A stretch of DNA of 8,779 nucleotides from assembly GCA_964578835.1 (NCBI GenBank), contig CAZOEL010000139.1, forward strand, positions 1-8,779, written 5' to 3'. The translations under genes were made by a program, and so were the position numbers. The notes under the pieces are model-generated. The model was not told the origin of the DNA, did not search any database, and saw only the letters and a list, made by a program, of their open reading frames with translations. Source of the DNA: CAZOEL01 sp964578835 (lineage in GTDB: Bacteria > Desulfobacterota > Syntrophobacteria > Syntrophobacterales > Syntrophobacteraceae). Positions 1-6,448 of this stretch are shown here, in pieces; the stretch's first letter is position 1, and each line of letters starts with the position of its first letter.

Positions 1-43
1 GATCGTGCTCTGCTCTTTCTGGCTCCTGCTGGTGGAGATGTAG
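1..43 (+). CDS. Possible C-terminal tail of a membrane protein (partial, uncertain)
   Basis: Reading from base 2, 13 codons run to a TAG at 41-43 and give a very hydrophobic tail (IVLCSFWLLLVEM). It would suit the last transmembrane segment of an integral membrane protein whose body lies off the left edge. A competing frame from base 1 stops at 55-57 and gives a less hydrophobic tail (DRALLFLAPAGGDVEQGL). There is too little sequence to choose between them or to exclude non-coding DNA. Only the upstream sequence can settle it. Confidence 0.22.
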   Translation, partial: IVLCSFWLLLVEM

Positions 44-137
44 AGCAAGGATTGTAGCCGAGAAAAGAGAAGTGTGCTTGAATGGCTATGCTCTTGGAGC
101 GAGTCGTCCCCGGTCGGATGCGGCAGGGAGGCTATGG

Positions 138-382
138 AGCGCATTGGCTGAAAAGGAGTAAAGGGATAGATGCGAAGCCCCAAAGGGGCGCAATATCATA
201 GCCCAGGGCAACGCCCTGGGTATAGAGATCCGGCCGTATTCTCCAAGCCCTGAAGGGGGGGATAACCGTTCTCTGGATACACCGCCCCTTCAGGGCTCTG
301 GAATTTGGGTAATATTCCCTCACCCGGGGCGTTGCCCCGGGCTATAATGTTGCGCCCCTTCAGGGCTGAGAGCGCATTTGGC
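138..382 (+). repeat. Composite palindromic repeat, copy A
   Basis: About 245 bp built from short hairpins arranged roughly as an inverted repeat. The left part has a GCCCC/GGGGC hairpin with AAA loop (177-189) and a CCCAGGGC/GCCCTGGG hairpin with AAC loop (202-220). The middle has two half-units, AGCCCTGAAGGGG near 246-259 and its inverse near 283-296. The right part has the inverse units: CCCGGGGC/GCCCCGGG with GTT loop (323-341) and GCCCCTTCAGGGC (354-366). Near-identical direct repeats AGCGCATTGGC (138-148) and AGCGCATTTGGC (371-382) bound it. A related copy lies at 8258-8500 in the same orientation. Short open frames inside it, on the minus strand, are translations of the palindromes and not credible genes. 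Similar GC-rich palindromic intergenic repeats are widespread in several bacterial phyla; that family assignment is from memory. Confidence 0.85.
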
Positions 383-407
383 AATTAACGGAGTAGTATG
401 GATAACT

Positions 408-413
408 AAGGAG
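408..413 (+). promoter_or_regulatory. Ribosome binding site fixing the usp start
   Basis: AAGGAG lies 9 nt before the ATG at 423. It favours this ATG over an in-frame TTG at 378, which would add 15 residues unlike the family N-terminus and would start inside the repeat. Confidence 0.75.
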
Positions 414-422
414 CTCTTCAGT

Positions 423-857
423 ATGGGATATACAAGCATTGTTTGTGGCGTGACGGGGTCCGTGCATGCTCAGGAGGCGGCTCTGGAGGCCGCGCGTCTT
501 GCGAAAAACCATGAGGCGCGGCTCACCTATGTCTATGCGGTGGATGCCTCATTCCTTAAGAGCGGCATAGCTTTGACCGGACCGGTTGAGGAATCCATGA
601 TGCGGCTTGGAGCGCACATAGTCGAGATGGCCGGGCAGCTGGCCCTCACCCTGGGAGTGGAGTCCAAGAAGGTGGTGAAAGCGGGCCCCGTGCTGGAAGT
701 TCTCAAAAGCGTAATTGCCGAGGAGAAAGCCGATCTTTTGGTGCTCGGCCACGAGAAGCGGACCTTCTTTGAGAAGTCCCTTTTCAAAGGAGAAGTCGAG
801 GATCACGTCCAGGAGCTCAAGCAGCAGACCGGGGTCGAGGTGAGCGTCATCAAATAA
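423..857 (+). CDS. Universal stress protein (UspA) family protein, degenerate nucleotide site
   Basis: A 144-residue single-domain protein of typical Usp length. The N-terminal beta strand (TSIVCGV, residues 4-10), the helix rich in Ala/Glu (15-28), the LTYVYAVD strand (34-41), the KVVKAGPVLEVL stretch (83-94) and the ADLLVLGHE strand (103-111) follow the Usp fold in order. Usp proteins are small cytoplasmic dimers, some binding ATP, linked to stress or energy limitation. Here the usual Asp after strand 1 is Thr11. The G-x-x-G-x9-G-S/T loop also fails: Gly109 is kept, but the second Gly is Lys112, and the late Gly123 is followed by Glu rather than Ser/Thr. So this is probably a non-ATP-binding member (inference). 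It is a single-gene unit, convergent with cheD, with its promoter region overlapped by repeat copy A. The family call is firm; the cellular role is unknown. Confidence 0.85.
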   Translation: MGYTSIVCGVTGSVHAQEAALEAARLAKNHEARLTYVYAVDASFLKSGIALTGPVEESMMRLGAHIVEMAGQLALTLGVESKKVVKAGPVLEVLKSVIAEEKADLLVLGHEKRTFFEKSLFKGEVEDHVQELKQQTGVEVSVIK

Positions 858-896
858 GGGCTGAGGTTTTCGAATATTTCAAGTGACTCGCTATTG

Positions 897-924
897 CGTC
901 GCCCCGGTGGAAGCCGGGGCGACG
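897..924. other. Strong hairpin between convergent genes
   Basis: An 11-bp perfect stem, CGTCGCCCCGG (897-907) paired with its complement (914-924), with a 6-nt loop. It sits 40 nt after the usp stop, and the cheD stop faces it from the other side. It has no T tract on either strand, so it is not a canonical intrinsic terminator. It could block transcripts from both sides or stabilise 3' ends. A second, weaker stem (CGGGACGG at 966-973 with CCGTCCCG at 992-999) lies nearer cheD. The rest of the gap 858-1053 shows no gene. Confidence 0.6.
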
Positions 925-1053
925 GTGAGGGCGGCCCGGCTTCCCTTCATTCAACTGTTGTCGCCCGGGACGGAAGGGAGCGCGCGGTGTGCCGTCCCGC
1001 ATAGACATGCAGAAAATGTAGAGGCGACGAGTCGTATCAAGTGGTGCGTCAGG

Positions 1054-1761
1054 TCAGCGCCCGGGTTTTTCCTTTTTCGAGGACCCCTTGGCGGGTTCAT
1101 CCGTAAATAGCGTGATCCCCCCGGGTTTTTCCGTTTCCTTGAGAACGCGGCTGAAGACTTTTCGTTCCTCAATGGCGACTGAGGAGCTGTGAGACGTGGG
1201 AATTCGCTTAAGGAGCACTTCCCCTGTGTCGGTATGAAAATAGATTTTTCTTGCCTCATAGCCGCCCAAGTCGTGACTGACGAGGTTGATCCTTTCCACC
1301 TCCAGGAATTCCAGGATAAACTCCGAGTTCTTTCTTCCCACTCCGTTTTCCAGGGAAATGGAGGGAAGAACATGCGCCCCCCCGAAAGCCTTCGCCACAA
1401 GCCGCTTACGATTGCCTCCAATTGCCATGATCCTATTGATCAAAAGCTCCATGGCGTTGATGCCGTAGCGGGCGGAAGAGTTGAAGTGCCTCATGTCTGC
1501 GCTTCCGGGCAAGAGAATGTGATTCATTCCCCCCACGCGACTGACCGGATCGTATAGACAGACGGCTACGCAGGATCCAAGCAACGTATAGATTATCGTT
1601 GGCTCCGTGCTGGCGTAAAGCATTCCGATATGGATCGTGATCTCCTGCTTCATTGGTTGGGGAGCTCGCCACTTTCTATAGCTTCGTTCGATGTCGTATG
1701 CTCGCGCTTGAGCCTGTCTCACTGTATGCAATTCCTTGCGATTTAAGCTTGTGCTCCTCAT
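1054..1761 (-). CDS. cheD: Chemoreceptor glutamine deamidase CheD
   Basis: CheD converts selected receptor glutamines to glutamate, setting up methylation sites, and can be drawn off by CheC or CheY-P in some bacteria. The family signature is clear: TLLGSCVAVCLYDP (residues 59-72) with the catalytic Cys64, then GGMNHILLP (77-85) with the catalytic His81. The Cys-His spacing of 17 matches Thermotoga CheD as I recall it, and Thr59 is a likely third active-site residue. The conserved NRKRLVAKAFGGAH block (117-130) and the GGYEARKIYFHTDTGEV block (166-182) follow. Residues about 190-235 form a variable, charged tail with EKPG twice. The start is uncertain: the ATG at 1761 gives 235 residues, while Met37 (codon 1653-1651) gives 199 and begins just where family similarity starts; neither has a strong ribosome site. 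It lies 111 nt after the chemoreceptor gene on the same strand, so the two are probably co-transcribed. Confidence 0.93.
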   Translation of the reverse strand: MRSTSLNRKELHTVRQAQARAYDIERSYRKWRAPQPMKQEITIHIGMLYASTEPTIIYTLLGSCVAVCLYDPVSRVGGMNHILLPGSADMRHFNSSARYGINAMELLINRIMAIGGNRKRLVAKAFGGAHVLPSISLENGVGRKNSEFILEFLEVERINLVSHDLGGYEARKIYFHTDTGEVLLKRIPTSHSSSVAIEERKVFSRVLKETEKPGGITLFTDEPAKGSSKKEKPGR

Positions 1762-1776
1762 TGTGGCGGATTTATC

Positions 1777-1808
1777 GGGGGACCGGCATTGAACGGGCCG
1801 GATCCCCC
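1777..1808 (-). other. Hairpin between the receptor gene and cheD
   Basis: GGGGGACCGG (1777-1786) pairs with CCGGATCCCCC (1798-1808) apart from one bulged base, with an 11-nt loop. On the minus strand it lies downstream of the receptor stop and about 16 nt before the cheD ATG at 1761. No T tract follows. It may set the relative levels of the two products by pausing or mRNA processing, or may mask the cheD start; this is inference. The remainder of 1762-1872 has no gene. Confidence 0.5.
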
Positions 1809-1872
1809 TGCCGGCGCAGTATTCGAAGGAGCGCAGAGGCCGGGAGCCTTACCGCTTTCGAGTTTAAACCTA

Positions 1873-4011
1873 TCAATATCTTTCGAAATCGGCGTCTTCG
1901 CGATCGCCTTTCCCGTTGCCGTCAAGATCCAGGACTATTCCCCTGGCCTTGCCCGATTCCTCATATCCTGATGATATGGAGCCCTTGGAGAACCCGCCTT
2001 CCTCGGAATCATGAGATCTCCCGTAATTCATAAATGAGGCGCCGCCGTTTCTAGCCGCCGTCTTTCCTCCCCCTCTTTTCCCTTCACGGCCAAAGCTTCC
2101 TCCACCTCCGCCTGCGCTCGTCTTCCCGGAAGCGCCATTGCCGATTTTGAAGAAAGAGATGCTGCTCTGAAGTTGAGTCGCCTGGCTCTGGAGCTCCTCC
2201 GATGTCGACGCCATCTCCTCGGAAGCAGAAGCGTTCTGCTGGATGACCTGATCGAGTTGCTGGATCGCCTTGTTGATCTGGTCCGCTCCCGCGTTTTGCT
2301 CGTTGCATGCCGAGCTTATTTCCTGCACCAGTTCAGCCGTTTTCTGAATGTCCGGGACGATTCTTTGCAGCATTTGGCCCGCCTGCTCCGCAACTGCGAC
2401 ACTCGACGTGGAGAGCTTGCTGATCTCGGCCGCCGCAGTCTGGCTTCGCTCGGCAAGCTTTCGCACTTCCGAGGCTACGACCGCGAATCCTTTTCCATGC
2501 TCGCCGGCGCGAGCCGCCTCAATGGCTGCGTTGAGGGCCAGCAGGTTGGTCTGACGGGCAATCTCTTCAATGATGGAGATCTTTCCCGCTATCTCTTTCA
2601 TGGCGTGGACCGTATCAGCAACCGCTTTGCCTCCATCTTTCGCGTCCTCGGCGGACTTGCCCGCAATCTTTTCGGTTTGAAGCGCGTTATCCGCATTCTG
2701 CCTGATGTTGGCGCCCATCTGCTCCATCGACGATGACACTTCTTCAGCGGACGCGGCCTGCTCGGTTGCGCCTTGAGACATTTGTTCGGCCGTGGCGCTC
2801 AGTTCCTGGCTTCCCGCCGCCACGTTGTCCGCAGCGGTTTGGACGTCGCTAAGCACTTCACGAAGCTTCGCGGCCATGTTCTTCATGGCGCTCAGCAACT
2901 GACCGGTTTCGTCCTTGCTGTCCACGTCGATCTGCACCGTGAGATCCCCTTCGCTCATCCTGTCTGTTACGGCAACCGCCCTGAGCAGGGGGCGAGTGAT
3001 CGCGCGCGTGATGAAAAGTGCGACGAAGACCCCGATGGCAAGAGCAATGAAGAGTCCGACAGTCATGACCGTCGATGCGAAAGAGAGCTTTGAAACGGCA
3101 TCGCTGGCTATGCTTTTGGTCTGTTCCATTCCAACGCGCGCTGTTTCCCCAGCCAATTCAGTTATTTCATTACCGATTATCGCACGCTTCTTGTTCAATT
3201 CTTCTCTCGCGGTCCAGTTGGCGATGAGATCCTGCATGGCTGTCCTGTAAGCAGCCACTGCGGATTTGGTGTCCTCGATCTGTTTGATATTGACTTCCTG
3301 GCGCGTTATGGCCCGCAAATCGGCAAAACGTTTTTCTATAGCCTCGAATTCCTTATCGGTGTCTTTGATGGCGCTTGGATTTCGCTCAGCCTGAGCTTTC
3401 CAGGCCGCAATCCGTATTCTACTCCCCGCATCGATGATTTCATTTACGAGGATGTTCTTTTTCAGTCGCTCGTTCAGTTTGTCTGCTTCGAGACCCGCGT
3501 TCATCTCCTGGCTCAGTTTCTCGTTCTGGCTGACCAGGAAGGCTTCGGTGGAATCCAGAAATTTCTTTGCGGTTGCATTGAGTTGCGTGCGGATTTTCTC
3601 CAGGTTCTCGTTTCTGGTCATCGTTTCGTTTGTGAGTTGCTCGTATTCGGCGGTTTTCGACTGCGCTTTCTCGGTTGCTTCCTTGAGCTTCACGAGCTCG
3701 GGGAATTTCGCAGCCAGTTCTTTTGCCTCTTTGAGATGGATTTTTACCGCTTCAAGATGCTTCTTACCCGCATCATAATAGGACTTCTCTTCAGTAAGCC
3801 CATAACCACGCATTTCGAACATGAGGCTCGAAACTGCCCGCTCCAGATTGTTGGCAATCTCGACTTCCGGGATATACTCATTGGCCAGCGTCGTGGATGC
3901 ATTTCCCACGCTTCGCATATTCCAGATCGCCATCCCGCCCAAAGCAACGGCTATCACAATGAGAATACCGAATCCCAGCCCCATCTTCATACCCAACTTC
4001 ATGTTCTTCAT
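1873..4011 (-). CDS. Methyl-accepting chemotaxis protein (transmembrane chemoreceptor)
   Basis: A 712-residue receptor. It has a short cytoplasmic start, TM1 (about 11-30), a long helical periplasmic sensor (about 31-310), TM2 (about 313-335), HAMP (about 338-390, with Pro341 and the EGDL motif), and a signalling hairpin (about 391-622) with the near-invariant tip EIARQTNLLALNAAIEAARAG (483-503). The sensor length and all-helical content suggest a helical-bimodular (HBM)-like domain, a class known to bind organic acids or polyamines; its ligand is unknown. Likely methylation sites are E417, E424, Q431 and E598/E599. Against E. coli Tsr, both hairpin arms are 7 residues shorter, which fits the 34-heptad class. 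A Gly-rich linker (624-690) leads to an EF-hand-like DLDGNGKGDRED (694-705) and a terminal DFERY matching the x-[HFYW]-x-x-[HFYW] pentapeptide. GAGGGGAG upstream serves as ribosome site. It probably forms an operon with cheD. Confidence 0.95.
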   Translation of the reverse strand: MKNMKLGMKMGLGFGILIVIAVALGGMAIWNMRSVGNASTTLANEYIPEVEIANNLERAVSSLMFEMRGYGLTEEKSYYDAGKKHLEAVKIHLKEAKELAAKFPELVKLKEATEKAQSKTAEYEQLTNETMTRNENLEKIRTQLNATAKKFLDSTEAFLVSQNEKLSQEMNAGLEADKLNERLKKNILVNEIIDAGSRIRIAAWKAQAERNPSAIKDTDKEFEAIEKRFADLRAITRQEVNIKQIEDTKSAVAAYRTAMQDLIANWTAREELNKKRAIIGNEITELAGETARVGMEQTKSIASDAVSKLSFASTVMTVGLFIALAIGVFVALFITRAITRPLLRAVAVTDRMSEGDLTVQIDVDSKDETGQLLSAMKNMAAKLREVLSDVQTAADNVAAGSQELSATAEQMSQGATEQAASAEEVSSSMEQMGANIRQNADNALQTEKIAGKSAEDAKDGGKAVADTVHAMKEIAGKISIIEEIARQTNLLALNAAIEAARAGEHGKGFAVVASEVRKLAERSQTAAAEISKLSTSSVAVAEQAGQMLQRIVPDIQKTAELVQEISSACNEQNAGADQINKAIQQLDQVIQQNASASEEMASTSEELQSQATQLQSSISFFKIGNGASGKTSAGGGGGSFGREGKRGGGKTAARNGGASFMNYGRSHDSEEGGFSKGSISSGYEESGKARGIVLDLDGNGKGDREDADFERY

Positions 4012-4014
4012 TGG

Positions 4015-4022
4015 CTCCCCTC
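4015..4022 (-). promoter_or_regulatory. Ribosome binding site of the chemoreceptor gene
   Basis: On the minus strand GAGGGGAG lies a few bases before the ATG at 4011. It supports that start over the nearby in-frame Met4 and Met8. Confidence 0.6.
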
Positions 4023-4463
4023 TCTTTCGTTATGTGAAATGCCCTTCTACTATTAAAACCTGCATCGGAATGAGCGTTCAGCTCTGCTGGCGGTGGATTT
4101 TTGCCTTGAATTCGCTCAGCCTCAATGAAGATCAAGAATCATGCCATAAGGGCGATGTGGTTTATCTTCAGTTAATACAATATATTACTGGATTAGAGGA
4201 GGCGCATTCAAAGCCTGGCCTCAACGGAATGGGGATCTGTCCGGTATGAGCGAACATTCCGGAGAGGGCGTAGAGATTGAAAGCTCATGCCTGGCTTAGA
4301 TCTGTGGCTGGAGGAATCTGGTAAACACATGTAAAATTAATTGTTTATGTTATTGTTGAAGGAACCTTTGTTTCCTGTGCGGCCTGAATGGACACTGTCC
4401 GGTCATGTAGGACTATAATCCGAAATCCGCTTCTCCTCGGGGCGTGCGGGATAAAATATCTGC

Positions 4464-4493
4464 TTGACAAGCAATGAGGCAGCCATCTATACA
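4464..4493 (+). promoter_or_regulatory. Candidate sigma-70 promoter of the iclR-type gene
   Basis: A perfect TTGACA (4464-4469) is followed after 18 bp by TATACA (4488-4493). Transcription would begin near 4500 and leave a leader of about 38 nt. A second candidate -10, a perfect TATAAT at 4506-4511, has no recognisable -35 at the right distance and might need an activator. Confidence 0.55.
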
Positions 4494-4524
4494 TTCTCTT
4501 AATAGTATAATTTATTCTCTTAAT
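4493..4524 (+). promoter_or_regulatory. Paired 11-bp direct repeats, candidate operator
   Basis: ATTCTCTTAAT occurs at 4493-4503 and again, identically, at 4514-4524, a 21-bp period close to two helical turns. The copies flank the TATAAT at 4506-4511; the second one touches the GGGAG ribosome site (4525-4529) of the downstream gene. That position would let a bound protein block both initiation and translation start. IclR-type regulators often control their own gene, so self-binding is plausible but not shown. Many IclR operators are palindromic, whereas this one is a direct repeat. Confidence 0.5.
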
Positions 4525-4537
4525 GGGAGATTAGTAG

Positions 4538-5317
4538 GTGGCCAAGTCGTTCGGCACGTTAGAGAAAGCGGTTGATATTCTTTGTCTATTCGAAATGGAG
4601 CAGCTCGATCTCTCAGCTCAAGAGATTGCTGAAAAGCTGGGCATGCCCTTGAGCACGGCTTATAAGTATCTGCAGGTTTTCAACCAAAAACAGCTTCTCT
4701 CCAGAGACGAAAAAACCAATAAATACAGCCTGGGGCTCACGATTCTAAAGCTGGGGATGCTGGCTACGGAGAAGTTTCCGGTGGTCGAAATCGCTGCGCC
4801 TCATCTGAAGGCGCTGGCCGAGACTTCCAGAGAGACGGCTCTGCTGAGCGTCCTGAACGGCATGGATGTTGTCTGCGTCGATGCGATAGAAAGCCCCAGA
4901 ATGGTTAAGCTCACGGTGGGCAAAGGAGGCGTGCTGCCCATTTATGCCGGATCTCCCGGTAAGCTGTTTCTTGCCTACAAGGAGCAGAGCTTCGTCAATA
5001 AGACCATTGAGGCGACTGGTCTTGAAAAGTTGAATAAGAACACGATAACAGACAGTGAGGCGTTGAAGAAGGAATTGGCGCTCATTCGAAGTCAGGGATT
5101 CAGCAAGAGCGACTCGGAATTCGATACGGGAGTGGGCTCCCTTTCCGCCCCCGTGCTCGATTTCAAGGGCCGGGTTGTGGCTTCTCTTTCAGTGGCGGGG
5201 CCGGCGGAGAGGGTGCTTGGAGAAAACGAAAAGAGGCTGATTGAACTGGTAAAGGCGGAGGCTCGGGCTATTTCTTCAGAGCTTGGCTATGGTGAGGGGA
5301 GGAAGGACGGGCTCTAG
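4538..5317 (+). CDS. IclR-family transcriptional regulator
   Basis: A 259-residue, two-domain cytoplasmic DNA-binding protein of normal family length. Residues 5-66 form the winged helix-turn-helix: TLEKAVDILCLF starts helix 1, LSAQEIAEKLGMPLSTAYKYL contains the turn and recognition helix, and RDEKTNKYSLG is the wing. Residues about 78-250 form the IclR effector-binding domain, with LAETSRETALLSVLNGMDVVCVD, the GSPGKLFLAY segment, and GVGSLSAPVLDFKGRVVASLSVAGP near the end. Such regulators bind small organic acids or aromatics and repress or activate neighbouring catabolic genes and often themselves. The start is GTG at 4538, with GGGAG 8 nt upstream. It lies 87 nt ahead of the dehydrogenase gene on the same strand, so it probably controls the next two genes. 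The effector cannot be read from the sequence. Confidence 0.93.
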   Translation: MAKSFGTLEKAVDILCLFEMEQLDLSAQEIAEKLGMPLSTAYKYLQVFNQKQLLSRDEKTNKYSLGLTILKLGMLATEKFPVVEIAAPHLKALAETSRETALLSVLNGMDVVCVDAIESPRMVKLTVGKGGVLPIYAGSPGKLFLAYKEQSFVNKTIEATGLEKLNKNTITDSEALKKELALIRSQGFSKSDSEFDTGVGSLSAPVLDFKGRVVASLSVAGPAERVLGENEKRLIELVKAEARAISSELGYGEGRKDGL

Positions 5318-5404
5318 CTCTCTGTGAAGAATCGAAGGAGCTGTGAGAGCGGGAGGCCCGCGAGGGCGTGGAATCAACCATCAAAATAGAAGGCGGTAGA
5401 AGTC

Positions 5405-6343
5405 GTGGATGATCTCAAAATTGCAGTCGTAGGAGTAGGAGCGACGGGCGCTGTACTCGCGGCAGCCCTGCTCGAGCGAAATCCCGAAACTGTTCTGGTG
5501 GACCCGAGACCGGGTTTGAAAGAAGAGATCGAGAAAAATGGGATCAGGATAACCGGAGAATTGGAGCGTCGCGTTCCGGTCCGGCATTTCTGCGAGCGGA
5601 TTGAAGAGCTCAAAGAATACAGTCCGAATCTCGTTTTTATCGCCACCAAGACTTTCCATATGGCGCCTGTTCTGGATGCGCTCAAGGGAACGGTCAAGGA
5701 TGGAGCCAAGATCGTCAGCACCCATAACGGCCTTGGCACGGAAGATCTCATCGCTGAAGCCTTCGGAGCCGCTACCGCTTTCCGGATGTCTCTCAATTTC
5801 GGCGTTTCTCTCAAAGGACCATGTGAAGTGGGCATGGCTTTTTTCAATCGCCCAAATCACCTGGGCGCCCTTATCCCCGAAAACCGCCCGATTGGTCTCA
5901 GTGTAGCCGAACTTCTTACATCGGGTGGTCTGGATACGCTCTTTGTAGACGATATCAAGCTCTATGTCTGGAAAAAGATGATTATGAAGTGCACCATGGC
6001 TTCCATCTGCGCTGTGACGGACAGGACGATCAAGGATGCTCTAACTTTTCCGCCCACGAGAGAAATAGCTGACGCGTGCTTCAAAGAAGTCCTCGCCGTG
6101 GCTAAGGCCAAGGGATACGACCTGGGAGACGACTACCTCGCGCAGGCTATGGCTTATCTCGAGAAAGTCGGAGTGCATAAGGATTCCATGTGCTTCGATA
6201 TTGCCAACAAGACCAAAACCGAAATCGACTTTCTGGGAGGAAAAGTCGTCGAATATGGAAAGGAAACAGGGGTTCCAACTCCGTGCTACGCAACCATGGC
6301 GAACTTGGTGAAAGCAATGGAGGAGAGTTATCTGCGTCGTTGA
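5405..6343 (+). CDS. Ketopantoate reductase (ApbA/PanE) family dehydrogenase
   Basis: A 312-residue NAD(P)H-dependent oxidoreductase of the 2-dehydropantoate 2-reductase family. The N-terminal Rossmann domain starts with KIAVVGVGATG (residues 5-15, GxGxxG at 10-15). An HNGLG segment (107-111) carries the conserved Asn108. The C-terminal helical domain holds VWKKMIMK, with Lys191 aligning to the E. coli PanE catalytic Lys, plus Ser261 and Glu273 of KTEIDFLGGKVV at the substrate site. The family reduces 2-keto acids to 2-hydroxy acids or the reverse, and many members are not pantothenate enzymes. With an IclR regulator upstream and an acyl-CoA ligase downstream, and no pan genes, I infer a catabolic 2-keto/2-hydroxy acid dehydrogenase. 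Start GTG at 5405, with AAGGCGG 8 nt upstream. A small hairpin (5349-5361) lies in the 87-nt gap from the regulator. Confidence 0.9.
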   Translation: MDDLKIAVVGVGATGAVLAAALLERNPETVLVDPRPGLKEEIEKNGIRITGELERRVPVRHFCERIEELKEYSPNLVFIATKTFHMAPVLDALKGTVKDGAKIVSTHNGLGTEDLIAEAFGAATAFRMSLNFGVSLKGPCEVGMAFFNRPNHLGALIPENRPIGLSVAELLTSGGLDTLFVDDIKLYVWKKMIMKCTMASICAVTDRTIKDALTFPPTREIADACFKEVLAVAKAKGYDLGDDYLAQAMAYLEKVGVHKDSMCFDIANKTKTEIDFLGGKVVEYGKETGVPTPCYATMANLVKAMEESYLRR

Positions 6344-6448
6344 TTTTTTTTGGCGGTGAATAGGTGAATGGGTTTGATGGAGTGGTGTTTCCGGTTTTCT
6401 TGATTTCTTCCGCCGCATGAGAGGATGGCGTAGAGAGGTAGCTGGAAG

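Larger units (their letters stand above)
4012..4537. other. Divergent intergenic region between receptor and IclR gene
   Basis: This 526-bp stretch between two divergent genes has no credible coding region; the open frames crossing it are short and lie mainly antisense to the receptor. It is AT-richer than the genes, especially 4320-4360 and 4490-4530. It contains a perfect odd palindrome GGACACTGTCC (4390-4400) and the 9-mer CTGTCCGGT twice in direct orientation (4237-4245 and 4395-4403), the second overlapping that palindrome. The IclR-side promoter elements lie at 4464-4524. On the receptor side I could not find a convincing sigma-28 or sigma-54 promoter by eye. Confidence 0.6.

Noticed and set aside
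138..382. Regularly spaced short palindromes suggesting a CRISPR array
   Set aside because: Units are not evenly spaced, occur in both orientations, differ in sequence, and have no unique equal-length spacers or cas genes.
132..384. Two overlapping 62-63 codon minus-strand open frames, with peptides such as ALKGRNIIARGNAPG
   Set aside because: They translate the palindromic repeat. Similar peptides arise from copy B in other frames (8119-8603), there is no ribosome site, and such products are a familiar annotation artefact.
883..1110. Plus-strand 75-codon frame after the usp gene
   Set aside because: It runs through two hairpins and into the antisense of cheD, with no ribosome site and arbitrary composition.
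4020..4130. Sigma-28 type promoter for the chemoreceptor gene
   Set aside because: A TCCGAT fragment vaguely like the -10 was seen on the minus strand, but no matching -35 lies at the proper distance.
5349..5361. GCGGG-AGG-CCCGC mini-hairpin after the IclR gene as a terminator
   Set aside because: Only 5 bp with a 3-nt loop and no T tract; too weak to call.
6341..6351. T-run after the dehydrogenase stop as an intrinsic terminator
   Set aside because: No convincing stem precedes it, so it is left as a feature of the operon gap.
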